A stretch of 64,000 nucleotides of DNA from Patescibacterium sp964487795. GTDB lineage: Bacteria > Patescibacteriota > Patescibacteriia > Patescibacteriales > Patescibacteriaceae. The first letter of the stretch is position 1. Every line of letters starts with the position of its first letter. Shown one piece after another: positions 51,952 to 60,657 of the stretch. The notes below the pieces were generated by a model that was given only the letters and a program-made list of their open reading frames with translations, was not told where the DNA came from and ran no database searches. The stretch covers positions 1 to 64,000 of the forward strand of contig CAZASI010000002.1 in assembly GCA_964487795.1 (NCBI GenBank), given 5' to 3'. The translations under genes were made by a program, and so were the position numbers.

Positions 51952-53214
51952 ATGCCGGAGGGGGCATCTCACAAAGGAGGGTTATTAGTTTTGTTTTGTC
52001 TCGGAATTATTGCCGGGCTTGCTTTGTATTCATTTCATGAACATCAAGTAAATGAAGAAACGATTGATTATTATATCGGTCAAGAAATTAAAGCGCATGG
52101 AACTGTCATTTCAGAGCCAATAATAAAAAACAAAGATATTGAGTTTGATGTCAGGGTTAGTTCTTTAGCTACTAAAGAAAATGTCTCAGGAAAAATACGA
52201 ATACGAACAAACCCGTATCCACGCCTTGTATACGGAGACTCTGTTGAGATTAGCTGCAAACTTGAAGCGCCGAGAAATACAACGTTCAATTATTCACGCT
52301 ATTTAGCGCGCTACGATATTTATTCACTTTGTTTTAGAGCCAAGGTTCAAAAAATAGGAGAGTTTAGGGGAAATATAGTTAAGAAAAAGTTATTTGATAT
52401 TAAAAATTATTTTGTTAAAACAATAGAATTGCATGTTGGTGAACCGGAGTCGTCGTTGATCGGTCCGGTATTGTTTGGCGGCGGCGCTGAAATAGGGGAT
52501 GACATTTTTGCGTCATTTAGACGAACAGGTTTGACGCATATTATGGCAGTGTCGGGTTTTAATGTTGGAATTTTGGCGGCGGGACTTGGCTACGGTTTAT
52601 TTCTGCTCGGTTTGCGAAGAAAAGTTGTTTTTGCAATTTCAAGTTTAGCTACGGTGTTATATGTTATTTTGGTCGGAGCTCCGCCGTCCGCGTTAAGAGC
52701 CGGGATTATGAGTATTTTTATTTTATATTCGTTAGCACTTGGACGAATTGCTCGTTTTCAACATATTGTCATTGTGACAGCGGCGCTAACTTTAGTTTTT
52801 AATCCTTTGTTACTGACTGCTGATATTGGTTGGCAATTATCTTTTGCCGCAATTCTTGGTTTATTATACTTGTTTCCACTTTTGCAAAAAGGTTTTGAAA
52901 AAATATTACCAAAGCGCTTAAAGACTTTGGGAGATATTATGGCTGCAACTTTAGCTGCTCAACTTTCTACTACGCCGATTTCTTTATTTCATTTTGGACA
53001 GGTTGCTCTGATCGCACCGATCGCTAATTTATTTGTTGTGTGGACTATCCCATTTTTAACCGCGGTCTCAGTTTTTGCTTTATTTCTTGCTTCTCTAATA
53101 CCGGCCCTAGGAAACATTTTCTTTTTACCTTCGTTTTTAATTGCTAAGTACATTATCTGGATTGTGCATATTTTAGGTGATATCTCTTGGGCGAGTATAG
53201 ATTTTACTCAATAA
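51952..53214 (+). CDS. comEC: ComEC-like membrane protein without metallo-beta-lactamase domain
   Basis: 420 aa. N-terminal helix, an OB-fold (DUF4131-like, ~30-125: IKAHGTVISEPIIKN and RIRTNPYPRLVYGDSVEISC), then the Competence domain with about eight helices (GLTHIMAVSGFNVGILAAGL, GAPPSALRAGIMS, TADIGWQLSFAAILGLLYLF). The C-terminal MBL domain of full-length ComEC (~700 aa) is absent here, but a protein with that domain begins at 63638. This is the DNA channel of natural uptake. Starts 10 bp after prfB. Confidence 0.85.
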   Translation: MPEGASHKGGLLVLFCLGIIAGLALYSFHEHQVNEETIDYYIGQEIKAHGTVISEPIIKNKDIEFDVRVSSLATKENVSGKIRIRTNPYPRLVYGDSVEISCKLEAPRNTTFNYSRYLARYDIYSLCFRAKVQKIGEFRGNIVKKKLFDIKNYFVKTIELHVGEPESSLIGPVLFGGGAEIGDDIFASFRRTGLTHIMAVSGFNVGILAAGLGYGLFLLGLRRKVVFAISSLATVLYVILVGAPPSALRAGIMSIFILYSLALGRIARFQHIVIVTAALTLVFNPLLLTADIGWQLSFAAILGLLYLFPLLQKGFEKILPKRLKTLGDIMAATLAAQLSTTPISLFHFGQVALIAPIANLFVVWTIPFLTAVSVFALFLASLIPALGNIFFLPSFLIAKYIIWIVHILGDISWASIDFTQ

Positions 53215-53233
53215 AAGGGATTTTTAGCTAATA

Positions 53234-53262
53234 TTGACTAAAATGAAGATTCATGATATAAT
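53234..53262 (+). promoter_or_regulatory. Promoter of the T9SS-sorted protein gene
   Basis: TTGACT, 17-bp spacer, TATAAT; leader of ~45 nt. Confidence 0.7.
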
Positions 53263-53312
53263 ATTGCCAGTAAATTTACAAATAAAAATATAAAGAAAGC
53301 GAGAAATATTTA

Positions 53313-54587
53313 ATGAAAACAGCAAAAATATTTGTTGTAGTATGCTTTATTCTGTTTGTTTCAAATATTTTTTCCCAGTTTACTTCAATTCCTGTACCCG
53401 AGAGTTCGGGATTATTATGCGCAGCAACCGTTGATCAACATGTAGTATGTGTTGGTGGAGGCGGAGGAATTTGGAAAAGCGTTAATGACGGCTTGTCTCC
53501 CGTACGCGTGTATACTGCGTATGCAGTTAGAGAGATGGAATTCTCTGGACAAACCGGATATGCCATTCAAACGATTGATGGACAAGCTCCATACAGAATA
53601 CATATTCTGAAAACAACCGATGCGGGCAGCACATGGAATATTTGCTATACGCCCCAAGACAGTATTACTTTCACTAGGCTCTTTGTAAAGAGTCCAACTG
53701 AAATATTTGCTACGTATTCAGGAGCAATTTGGGGAAGAGACGCATGTCTTTTCAGAAGCACAGACGGTGGCACAACCTGGAATGTTGTTTACCAAACTCA
53801 TGTTTACGCCTTTCAGGGAGTAACAGGCGATAACTTAGGAAATATTTTTGTAGCGGGCAGTTGGTATTGGTCCAGTAATGATTTGGTTAATTGGGACTAT
53901 TATCAGATGCCAGTAGTGTTTCCGTTTACCAACACAAAGTTTGCAAACAATAGGTTATATGTCGGAGGTGATGTTGATTCAAACAATACTTTTTACCCGG
54001 CTATTTCCTATAGCACCAATCAAGGCGTTTCGTGGCGTAACTTTGTTTTTCCTGATTCGGGACAATGTAATAATATTACCTTTGCCCCTGATGGAACTGG
54101 ATATACAAACGGAAGCCGCAGATATAGCAATTATGATTGGATTGCTAAAACCACCGATCAGGGTGAAACTTGGCAGGAAATCTATGGGAGCACATTCACC
54201 AGTTTATCGGGTATAACAGCGGGGCCACGCTATATGTATAGTGTTGGTCAAAATGTAGGAGCCGGAGTCATTGTTAAATATGATCCGACATTGGTTGGAA
54301 TTAATTCAAACACATCGATTCCAAAAAAGTTTGAATTAAAACAAAACTATCCAAATCCGTTTAATCCCGCAACTACTATCAGCTACTCAACTTCGGTTTA
54401 TACCCACGTCAATATCACAATCTTTGATATTAACGGCAGAAAAGTAGAAACTTTGGTTGATAAAGAACAAAACGCAGGAAGCTACAAAATTTCGTTTAAT
54501 GCTTCCGGGCTTTCAAGCGGCACCTATTTTTACAGAATTTCCGCTGGAAAGTTTTCAGAGACTAAAAAAATGATCCTTGTTAAATAA
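53313..54587 (+). CDS. Secreted Asp-box (BNR) beta-propeller protein with a T9SS type A sorting domain
   Basis: 424 aa. Signal peptide MKTAKIFVVVCFILFVSNIF ends at FS-Q, Bacteroidota style. Asp-box units recur: KTTDAGSTW, RSTDGGTTW, STNQGVSW, KTTDQGETW, each on one propeller blade. The last ~85 residues are a Por/type IX secretion C-terminal domain: PKKFELKQNYPNPFNPATTI, TIFDINGRKV, SYKISFNASGLSSGTYFYRI and KKMILVK at the end. T9SS is found in Bacteroidota, Ignavibacteria and relatives, and not known from CPR. No SD is strong. This strongly suggests origin from such a host or neighbour. Confidence 0.88.
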   Translation: MKTAKIFVVVCFILFVSNIFSQFTSIPVPESSGLLCAATVDQHVVCVGGGGGIWKSVNDGLSPVRVYTAYAVREMEFSGQTGYAIQTIDGQAPYRIHILKTTDAGSTWNICYTPQDSITFTRLFVKSPTEIFATYSGAIWGRDACLFRSTDGGTTWNVVYQTHVYAFQGVTGDNLGNIFVAGSWYWSSNDLVNWDYYQMPVVFPFTNTKFANNRLYVGGDVDSNNTFYPAISYSTNQGVSWRNFVFPDSGQCNNITFAPDGTGYTNGSRRYSNYDWIAKTTDQGETWQEIYGSTFTSLSGITAGPRYMYSVGQNVGAGVIVKYDPTLVGINSNTSIPKKFELKQNYPNPFNPATTISYSTSVYTHVNITIFDINGRKVETLVDKEQNAGSYKISFNASGLSSGTYFYRISAGKFSETKKMILVK

Positions 54588-54603
54588 ATAGATTAAAAAG
54601 AGA

Positions 54604-54631
54604 GGAGATTGTTATTACAATCTCCTTTTTT
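54604..54631 (+). terminator. Rho-independent terminator
   Basis: GGAGATTG-TTATTA-CAATCTCC followed by TTTTTT. Confidence 0.85.
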
Positions 54632-54640
54632 CGTACAAAA

Positions 54641-54669
54641 TTGACTTATCGCAGTGATGGGAATAGACT
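54641..54669 (+). promoter_or_regulatory. Promoter of the PsbP-like gene
   Basis: TTGACT, 17-bp spacer, TAGACT; leader ~20 nt to the ATG at 54696. Confidence 0.55.
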
Positions 54670-54695
54670 AAAATTACTTAATTAACTATACATAT

Positions 54696-55691
54696 ATGAC
54701 TCAAAGACAAACTCATATCACTTGGGGAATCATCGTTGTTATTCTTTTGCTTGTTATTGGATACCTTGTTTTTAACTCTAAGGAGAATAGTAACTCACTT
54801 AGTACAATCAATGATGTTAATGAAGAAAATACGACGGTCGTAGAAACTAAAACAGAAACCCCAGTGTTAGAAGAGGAAGAAGAAATGGTTAGTGATTGGA
54901 AAACATACACCAATAACGAGTATGGTTTTGAAATGAAATATCCACCTGAGACTAAGGTTGGAACATTTGAAAATAATGGTATTCGAATTGAGAACTTGCC
55001 AGACTATCAGATTGAAAAATATTCAAATAAACAGTACTTTATGCAGTTCTCTATGATTGAGCCTGATCAATCGTGCGATACGCTGATGAAAGATCCAGAG
55101 AAATTTATGATTGGTACGACTGCGGCTTATCGTGGTCCGGCTCTAGACGGACCGTATTTACAATATGCTTTTACAATGTGTGCTTTAAAGGACGGAAAAA
55201 ATTTCATGATCAGTGTGCATGAAGGTTCTGCGGATGGAAAATTAGCTTATCGGATAATGGATTCATTTCGATTTATATCATCAGCAACAGCGGAATGGTT
55301 AAGATTTTACAATAATGCGGGTGACTACAGCTTTAAGTACCCGTCGCAGTGGAATGTTTCTATGAACCAGAATGCTAAGCTGAATTCTTTTTTTGGTGTT
55401 AAGGCTACCAGTACTAGTGGTGAGGGCGGTGTTGAGGTGCGTACTTTTAACAAAAGTATAAAAGAATATCTTGACGATATGGAGAAGCAGTCAGATACAA
55501 GATATGTGAATCGTAAAGACATTACTATTAATGGGGTAGCGGCCATACGAGTAGAGGTCCAAGCGATGATAGGGGGTTACGCTGTTATATTAAAAAGAGG
55601 AAATCAAATTTTCCATATTTATATTAATAGTCGGAAAGCTGCAGACATTGTGTTGTTTGATAGGTTAACAACCAGTTTTCGTTTTGAATAG
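54696..55691 (+). CDS. Membrane-anchored protein with two PsbP-like domains
   Basis: 331 aa. A single N-terminal helix (~9-26, TWGIIVVILLLVIGYLVF), a Glu/Thr-rich linker (~30-65), then two copies of a PsbP-like unit: YTNNEYGFEMKYPPETKVGT (~71) and YNNAGDYSFKYPSQWNVSMN (~208). Each unit runs about 110-130 residues and ends in a strand with FRF (DSFRFISS, TTSFRFE). In CPR such proteins are common and of unknown role. Predicted outside the membrane. Ends before a terminator shared with hisS. Confidence 0.7.
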   Translation: MTQRQTHITWGIIVVILLLVIGYLVFNSKENSNSLSTINDVNEENTTVVETKTETPVLEEEEEMVSDWKTYTNNEYGFEMKYPPETKVGTFENNGIRIENLPDYQIEKYSNKQYFMQFSMIEPDQSCDTLMKDPEKFMIGTTAAYRGPALDGPYLQYAFTMCALKDGKNFMISVHEGSADGKLAYRIMDSFRFISSATAEWLRFYNNAGDYSFKYPSQWNVSMNQNAKLNSFFGVKATSTSGEGGVEVRTFNKSIKEYLDDMEKQSDTRYVNRKDITINGVAAIRVEVQAMIGGYAVILKRGNQIFHIYINSRKAADIVLFDRLTTSFRFE

Positions 55692-55712
55692 TAGTTAGGT
55701 TTTGAATAGTAA

Positions 55713-55738
55713 AAAACAGCCCTTCGGGGCTGTTTTTT
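55713..55738. terminator. Bidirectional terminator
   Basis: AAAACAGCCC-TTC-GGGGCTGTTTT stem, A and T tracts; serves the PsbP-like gene and hisS. Confidence 0.9.
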
Positions 55739-55763
55739 TATACTATTTTATTATCCGTTTCTT

Positions 55764-57065
55764 TTATAAAACTTTTTTTATGGTGGCGCTTGCTTTAGCC
55801 AGCGGAACGTTGATTTGTTTACCGGTTTTTAGGTTCTTTATAGTAACAGTTCTTTTTGCAGCTTCATCACCACCGCAGAGAATCGCGAGAGGAATACCAA
55901 GTTTATCATTATAAGCAAAACGCTTGTCGATTTTAGCGCTTCCCGGATACACAAGAACATTTAAACCACTTTTCCGTAACGTATTAGCAATTTCTAAGGA
56001 ATACACTTGAGCATCTTCTCCAAGTGCGTGAATAATTACGTTTGCCGGGTTAGCTGGACCATTATCAATAGTATCTTTTAATGCGCCAAAGAGTCGAGAT
56101 AAACCGATTGAAGCACCGACTCCGGGAATTGGATCTCTGCGGTAAGAAGCAAGCAGATTGTCATAACGTCCACCTCCGCAGATACTTCCGGTTTTTGGAT
56201 ATTTAGTAAGTATTGTTTCAAACACCATGCCAGTATAGTAATCAAGTCCGCGAGCAATAGATAAATCAAAAACATATTCGCTCGCTTTCATTCCGGCTGC
56301 ATGCAGAAGTTTATCAATCATTTCTAGTTCAGTTACAGCCTGAGTAAATTGCTCTGAATGAATGTTTAGAGTTTTTAGAAAAGAAAATATTGTTTTAGCT
56401 GTTCCGGAATTTTTAACAAACTCTATTATATCCGTTGCGGCTTGTTTCGGAATGTCGTTATCAACTAATTCATTCATGACGCCCGTAACGCCTTGTTTAT
56501 CCAGTTTATCAACGGCGCGCAAAACGGCGGTAGTATTTTTAATTAATTTCTTATTTTCCAAAAGTCCGGTTAATAATCCGCGATGACTTATTTTAAAAAT
56601 AATATCTTTTAGGCCTAAGGAATGTAAAGCACTACGCATTGCTAATATTGTGTCAGCATCCGCCATCGGACTCTTTGAACCAAGAGTATCAATGTCGCAC
56701 TGATAAAATTGTCGATAACGTCCTGCTTGTGCTTTTTCCGCACGCCACACTTCTTGAATCTGATAACGTCGAAACGGGAAAGCGAGATCATTATAGTGTT
56801 CAGCGGCGTAGCGGGCGAGGGGAATTGTTAAATCAAAACGCATAGACAAATCAGTATCGCCTTTAGTAAAGCGATAGACTTGTTTAGCAGTTTCACCACC
56901 TTCTTTTGCCAATAGTACTTGCGACAATTCTAAAGCGGGTGTTTCAATCGGCGCATAGCCGTATTGTTCATACGACATTTTAATAATTGCGACCATTGCA
57001 TTGAAAGCTAATTGGTCGGCGGGTAACAATTCGTTGAAACCGCTCGGGCGTTTAGGATTTATCAT
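55764..57065 (-). CDS. hisS: Histidyl-tRNA synthetase
   Basis: 433 aa. Class II: start RPSGFNELLPADQLAFNAMV, motif 1 helix and YGYAPIETPALE, motif 2 RYQIQEVWRAEKAQAGRYRQ with FYQCDIDTLG, histidine-specific IARGLDYYTGMVFET and SICGGGRYDNL, motif 3 PGVGASIGLSRLF. C-terminal anticodon domain ends KASATIKKVL. Start fixed by family start and by the promoter 8 nt before it. Ordinary length. Confidence 0.95.
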   Translation of the reverse strand: MINPKRPSGFNELLPADQLAFNAMVAIIKMSYEQYGYAPIETPALELSQVLLAKEGGETAKQVYRFTKGDTDLSMRFDLTIPLARYAAEHYNDLAFPFRRYQIQEVWRAEKAQAGRYRQFYQCDIDTLGSKSPMADADTILAMRSALHSLGLKDIIFKISHRGLLTGLLENKKLIKNTTAVLRAVDKLDKQGVTGVMNELVDNDIPKQAATDIIEFVKNSGTAKTIFSFLKTLNIHSEQFTQAVTELEMIDKLLHAAGMKASEYVFDLSIARGLDYYTGMVFETILTKYPKTGSICGGGRYDNLLASYRRDPIPGVGASIGLSRLFGALKDTIDNGPANPANVIIHALGEDAQVYSLEIANTLRKSGLNVLVYPGSAKIDKRFAYNDKLGIPLAILCGGDEAAKRTVTIKNLKTGKQINVPLAKASATIKKVL

Positions 57066-57073
57066 ATATATTA

Positions 57074-57102
57074 ATTGTATCTAAAATATGCTCGTATAGC
57101 AA
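57074..57102 (-). promoter_or_regulatory. hisS promoter (leaderless)
   Basis: Minus strand TTGCTA, 17-bp spacer, TACAAT, then 8 nt to the ATG. Confidence 0.55.
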
Positions 57103-57384
57103 CGCACGAGCCATTTGTGTCAAAAAGCTATTTTTGATGTTTTTGATCTTTAAAACTGTTGATAACTTTTTATTTTAATTTTTTATGTTTTGCGCGATAA
57201 AAAAATATTTTTTGCAAAGTATTTTAGTTTTTTTTATTATATTTAATTTTTAGTAAAAAATAAGCCATTTTTACAAAAAAATAAAAAAATTGTGCAATTA
57301 ATAAATTTTTTTTAATTTTTTTTATCTTTTTGCGACTTAACACATTTTTTCTTTTGTTTTATTGTTTTGTGTGCTGATTCTTGG
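57103..57384. other. Very AT-rich intergenic region
   Basis: No gene is seen between hisS and the H1-like gene. By count 57181-57360 has only about 27 G or C in 180 bases, with many A and T runs. A TGTTGATAA sequence near 57160 is one mismatch from a DnaA box; no cluster is present. It could be a curved or easily melted DNA region, or part of the H1-like gene's control; nothing decisive. Confidence 0.5.
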
Positions 57385-57390
57385 TATAAT
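57382..57390 (+). promoter_or_regulatory. Extended -10 of the H1-like gene
   Basis: TGGTATAAT; leader ~70 nt to the ATG at 57465 with a strong SD. A six-codon ORF (57403-57420) precedes it. Confidence 0.6.
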
Positions 57391-57464
57391 TAATAGTACG
57401 AAATGATTTTTAAAACATGAGCGAGGTTACTCGCGCGATCATTTCTATGAAAGGGGGTGACACT

Positions 57465-57608
57465 ATGCCTGCTAAGAAAAAAGCGAAGCGCCCGGCAGCT
57501 AAGAAACGCCCGGCCGCTAAGAAAAAAGCCGTAAAGAAAACTGTTAAGAAGGCCGCCAAAAAGCGTCCAGCCGCTAAGAAGCGTAAAGCTGCTAAGCGCA
57601 AGAAATAG
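57465..57608 (+). CDS. Histone H1-like lysine/alanine-rich protein
   Basis: 47 aa, almost only Lys, Ala, Arg, Pro and Val, with repeats of the RPAAKK unit. AAAGGGGGTG lies 5-14 nt before the ATG at 57465, which is preferred over in-frame starts at 57417 and 57447. Such short H1-like tails bind DNA by charge and neutralise it. The AT-rich stretch just upstream may be its target or its own regulatory DNA. Strong promoter, SD and terminator suggest high expression. Confidence 0.75.
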   Translation: MPAKKKAKRPAAKKRPAAKKKAVKKTVKKAAKKRPAAKKRKAAKRKK

Positions 57609-57624
57609 TTTTTAATTTGGAACA

Positions 57625-57653
57625 AAGATCCTCCGTTTTTCGGAGGATTTTTG
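57625..57653 (+). terminator. Rho-independent terminator
   Basis: AGATCCTCCG-TTTTT-CGGAGGAT followed by TTTTTG. Confidence 0.85.
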
Positions 57654-57666
57654 TATTTGGTGAAAA

Positions 57667-57695
57667 TGGACTTTTCGGCAATGCTCAGATATACT
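57667..57695 (+). promoter_or_regulatory. tyrS promoter (leaderless)
   Basis: TGGACT, 17-bp spacer, TATACT; 9 nt to the ATG at 57705. Confidence 0.6.
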
Positions 57696-57704
57696 GAAAA
57701 TACT

Positions 57705-58892
57705 ATGAATATACAAGAAATTCTCCAAAGAGGCGTAGAACGGGTCTATCCCAATGTCGAAACCTTGGAAAAAGTGCTTAGAGGGGACAAGAAATTGACC
57801 TTTTATTGCGGCTTTGACCCGAGCGCAGCATCTCTGCATATCGGCAATGCGATTCAGCTTGCTAAGCTTGCTCAGTTGCAAAAACTCGGTCACAGTATTA
57901 TTTTTTTGGTCGGAGATTTTACCGGCATGATTGGTGATCCGACTGACAAGAAAGCGGCGCGCAAACAACTTGATCGCGCAACCGTTAAGGAAAATGCAAA
58001 AACCTGGAAGAAGCAAGCTTCGGCTTGGTTAAGCTTTTCCGGTTCGAATGCCGCAGAAATAAGATATAACAGCAAGTGGTACGATAAAATGCCTGTTGAA
58101 GAGTTTGTTAAACTCGGTTCTTACTTTACGGTACAGCAGATGATTGTGCGCGATATGTTTCAAGAACGCCTGAAAGAAGAAAAGCCTGTTTACCTTAGTG
58201 AGTTCTTGTATCCGTTAATTCAGAGTTATGACTCTGTAATTATGGACATTGATGGAGAGGTCGGGGGAAACGACCAGACCTTTAATATGTTAGCTGGACG
58301 AGATTTAATGAAAGCCATGAAGGGGAAAGAAAAATTTGTTATTGTTGGGAAGCTGTTGGTAGATTCAGAGGGCAAGAAAATGGGAAAGACTGAAGGTAAT
58401 ATCGTTAATCTTGATGAAACACCGGAAAATATGTACGGCCAAATAATGTCTTGGCCTGACAATATACTATCAACGGCCTTTGAACTCTGTACTCAGTTAA
58501 GTTGGCCGGAAGTAAAGAAAGTGCAAGAACGTCTGACTAACACGACTTTAAATCCGCGCGATTTCAAAATGAAGTTGGCGCATGAAATTACTAAAATCTA
58601 TCACGGCGTAAAAAAAGCTGATGCGGCGGAAGCGCATTTTGTAAAAACAATTCAGAATAAAGAAGTGCCTGATACTATGGAAACAATAAAGACGCATGAC
58701 ATGAGTTTAGTTGATTTGTTGGTTGAGATTAAATTGGCAACATCCAAAAGCGATGCGCGTCGTTTAATCGAACAAGGTGGAATTAAACTTGATACACAAG
58801 TTATAAAAGACCCGAGTTTTAAAGTAGAAATTCCGGCTGCGGGTTTAATTGTGCAAAAAGGCAAAAGAGAATTCAGGAAAATTATTAAATGA
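57705..58892 (+). CDS. tyrS: Tyrosyl-tRNA synthetase
   Basis: 395 aa from the ATG at 57705; an in-frame extension from 57651 is rejected as it crosses the promoter. Class I: FYCGFDPSAASLHIGN (HIGN for HIGH), ASAWLSFSG, SYDSVIMDIDGEVGGNDQT (tyrosine and tRNA pocket), KKMGKTEGN (KMSKS). C-terminal S4-type RNA domain (MSLVDLLVEIKLATSKSDARR given in parts: LVEIKLATSKSDARRLIEQG). Its TGA stop lies inside the inverted repeat at 58890. Confidence 0.94.
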   Translation: MNIQEILQRGVERVYPNVETLEKVLRGDKKLTFYCGFDPSAASLHIGNAIQLAKLAQLQKLGHSIIFLVGDFTGMIGDPTDKKAARKQLDRATVKENAKTWKKQASAWLSFSGSNAAEIRYNSKWYDKMPVEEFVKLGSYFTVQQMIVRDMFQERLKEEKPVYLSEFLYPLIQSYDSVIMDIDGEVGGNDQTFNMLAGRDLMKAMKGKEKFVIVGKLLVDSEGKKMGKTEGNIVNLDETPENMYGQIMSWPDNILSTAFELCTQLSWPEVKKVQERLTNTTLNPRDFKMKLAHEITKIYHGVKKADAAEAHFVKTIQNKEVPDTMETIKTHDMSLVDLLVEIKLATSKSDARRLIEQGGIKLDTQVIKDPSFKVEIPAAGLIVQKGKREFRKIIK

Positions 58893-58924
58893 CACGAAGT
58901 GTCATCCTGAACTTGATTCAGGAT
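58890..58924. repeat. Palindromic repeat (two short hairpins)
   Basis: TGACAC-GAA-GTGTCA then ATCCTGA-ACTTGAT-TCAGGAT. The second arm pair is a pattern I know from dispersed palindromes in many bacteria, whose translated form looks like WILNQVQDDT. It overlaps the tyrS stop and lies 14 bp before argS. Confidence 0.7.
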
Positions 58925-58937
58925 CCAGTAAATTATT

Positions 58938-60656
58938 ATGTACGCGCTAGATACAATTAAACACGATATAGCGGCTGAGATCAGTCGACTTTTAAAAGTG
59001 CAGATTAATGCTGTTGATTTTGTAGCTGCGCCAAATCCGGAATTGGGAGATATTAGTCTGCCATGTTTTGCCCTAGCTAAACATTTAGAAAAAAATCCAG
59101 TAGAAGTTGCCAAAGAAATCTCTGAAAAAAGTATTGATATAAAATGGCTAGGCAGTATTTCTAGTGCTGGGCCTTATGTAAATATCTTTTTGAACTCTGC
59201 CGCGTATGAGTTTATTTTAAAAGATATTGATAAACATAAAATGAACTACGGCTCCAACAAAGATGCCGGAGCTAAGCGTTTAATGATTGAGTATTTTAAT
59301 CCTAATACGCACAAAGAGGTTCATATTGGTCATTTGCGAAATATTGCTTATGGCGATGCGGTAAACAGAATATTGTCTGCTAACGGCTGGAAAGTCTTTC
59401 CGGTCTCATATATCAACGATTTTGGTATTCACGTCGCTAAGACCTTGTGGTGGCTCTACCATAAGCATAATACTGAAGCTCAAGCTATTTTAAAGAAAGG
59501 GATTGATAATAAGGGTTATTTTTTGGGTCGTCAGTACGCCGAATCAACCCAGCAAATCGAAGAGCGTCCCGAAGCAAAGGATGAAGTTTCAGAAGTGATG
59601 AAAGCGATTGAAACTCGTCGCGGAGAAATGTATTCGCTGTGGAAGAAAACGAGACAATGGAATATTGATCACTTTGATCGTATTTATAAAGAGCTTGGCG
59701 TTAAGTTCTCAACTATTTTTTACGAAAATGAATTTATTAAACAAGGTTTAAAAATTGTTGCTGATTTAAAGGCCAAAGGGATTTTAAAAAACAGTCAGGG
59801 CGCTGTTATTGCCGATTTAGAAAAATATAATCTTGCAGTATTGGTTGTACTACGTTCTGACGGAACCGCTTTATATCCCGTAGCAGATTTACCTTTAGCT
59901 ATTGCCAAGGTACAAAAATATAAACTTGATACGTCACTGTATGTCGTTGATATTCGTCAGGGTTTATATTTTGATCAATTATTTAAGTTATTAGAATTAT
60001 ACGGTGTTAAAGCACATTTTGAACATTTGGGTTATGACTTTGTAAAATTACCTTCAGGTATGATGTCATCGCGAACTGGGAACATTATTCCTTACGAAGA
60101 TTTGAAAGAGATGGCCATTAATAAAGCTAAAGAAGAAATCAGTCAGCGACATACTGATTGGAATACAAAACAAATTAATACTGTTGCACGCGCAGTCGCG
60201 TTCGGAGCTTTGAAATTTGAAATGGTTAAAGTTGCGTCTTCAAAGTCTATTACGTTTGATATTGATACAGCTTTACGTTTTGAAGGATTTACTGCCGCTT
60301 ATTTGCAATATACCTACGCGCGTATTCAAAGCATTTCCCGAAAAGCCTCGAGTGCATTTAAGAAAACTAAAGCAAGCCTGGGATTATTGCAGGATGCTAA
60401 GGAGAAAAATATTATCGTGAAACTGGGTCAGTATCCCCAAATCGTGAAGAACGCCGGAGAAAAGAAAGATCCGGTAGAAATTGCCAAATATATTTTTGAA
60501 TTAGCGCAATCGTTGAATGATTATTATCATGCAGTCCCGGTGTTAAAAGCAGAAAAGGAGATCGGCGCCGCACGTTTATCCTTATTAAAATCAGCTTCGT
60601 TAGTGATTAAACAAGGCTTGAATCTCTTGGGTATAGAAGTTGTTGAGGAAATGTAA
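58938..60656 (+). CDS. argS: Arginyl-tRNA synthetase
   Basis: 572 aa. N-terminal Add1-like domain (GDISLPCFALAKHLEKNP), HIGH motif in YFNPNTHKEVHIGHLRN, KMSKS replaced by MMSSRTGN, arginine-binding region (VVDIRQGLYFDQLFKLLELY), and a C-terminal helical anticodon domain (FTAAYLQYTYARIQSI). MSSRTGN in place of KMSKS is normal for many ArgRS. Codirectional with tyrS, 46 bp apart across a palindromic repeat. Confidence 0.95.
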   Translation: MYALDTIKHDIAAEISRLLKVQINAVDFVAAPNPELGDISLPCFALAKHLEKNPVEVAKEISEKSIDIKWLGSISSAGPYVNIFLNSAAYEFILKDIDKHKMNYGSNKDAGAKRLMIEYFNPNTHKEVHIGHLRNIAYGDAVNRILSANGWKVFPVSYINDFGIHVAKTLWWLYHKHNTEAQAILKKGIDNKGYFLGRQYAESTQQIEERPEAKDEVSEVMKAIETRRGEMYSLWKKTRQWNIDHFDRIYKELGVKFSTIFYENEFIKQGLKIVADLKAKGILKNSQGAVIADLEKYNLAVLVVLRSDGTALYPVADLPLAIAKVQKYKLDTSLYVVDIRQGLYFDQLFKLLELYGVKAHFEHLGYDFVKLPSGMMSSRTGNIIPYEDLKEMAINKAKEEISQRHTDWNTKQINTVARAVAFGALKFEMVKVASSKSITFDIDTALRFEGFTAAYLQYTYARIQSISRKASSAFKKTKASLGLLQDAKEKNIIVKLGQYPQIVKNAGEKKDPVEIAKYIFELAQSLNDYYHAVPVLKAEKEIGAARLSLLKSASLVIKQGLNLLGIEVVEEM

Positions 60657-60657
60657 T

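Noticed and set aside
53215..54690. Assembly chimera as the explanation of the T9SS protein
   Set aside because: Cannot be excluded without reads, but foreign-looking genes recur at several separate places among intact core genes, which favours transfer.
57417..57464. Longer start of the H1-like protein
   Set aside because: The strong SD at 57450-57459 fits only the ATG at 57465; a leader role for the upstream codons stays possible.
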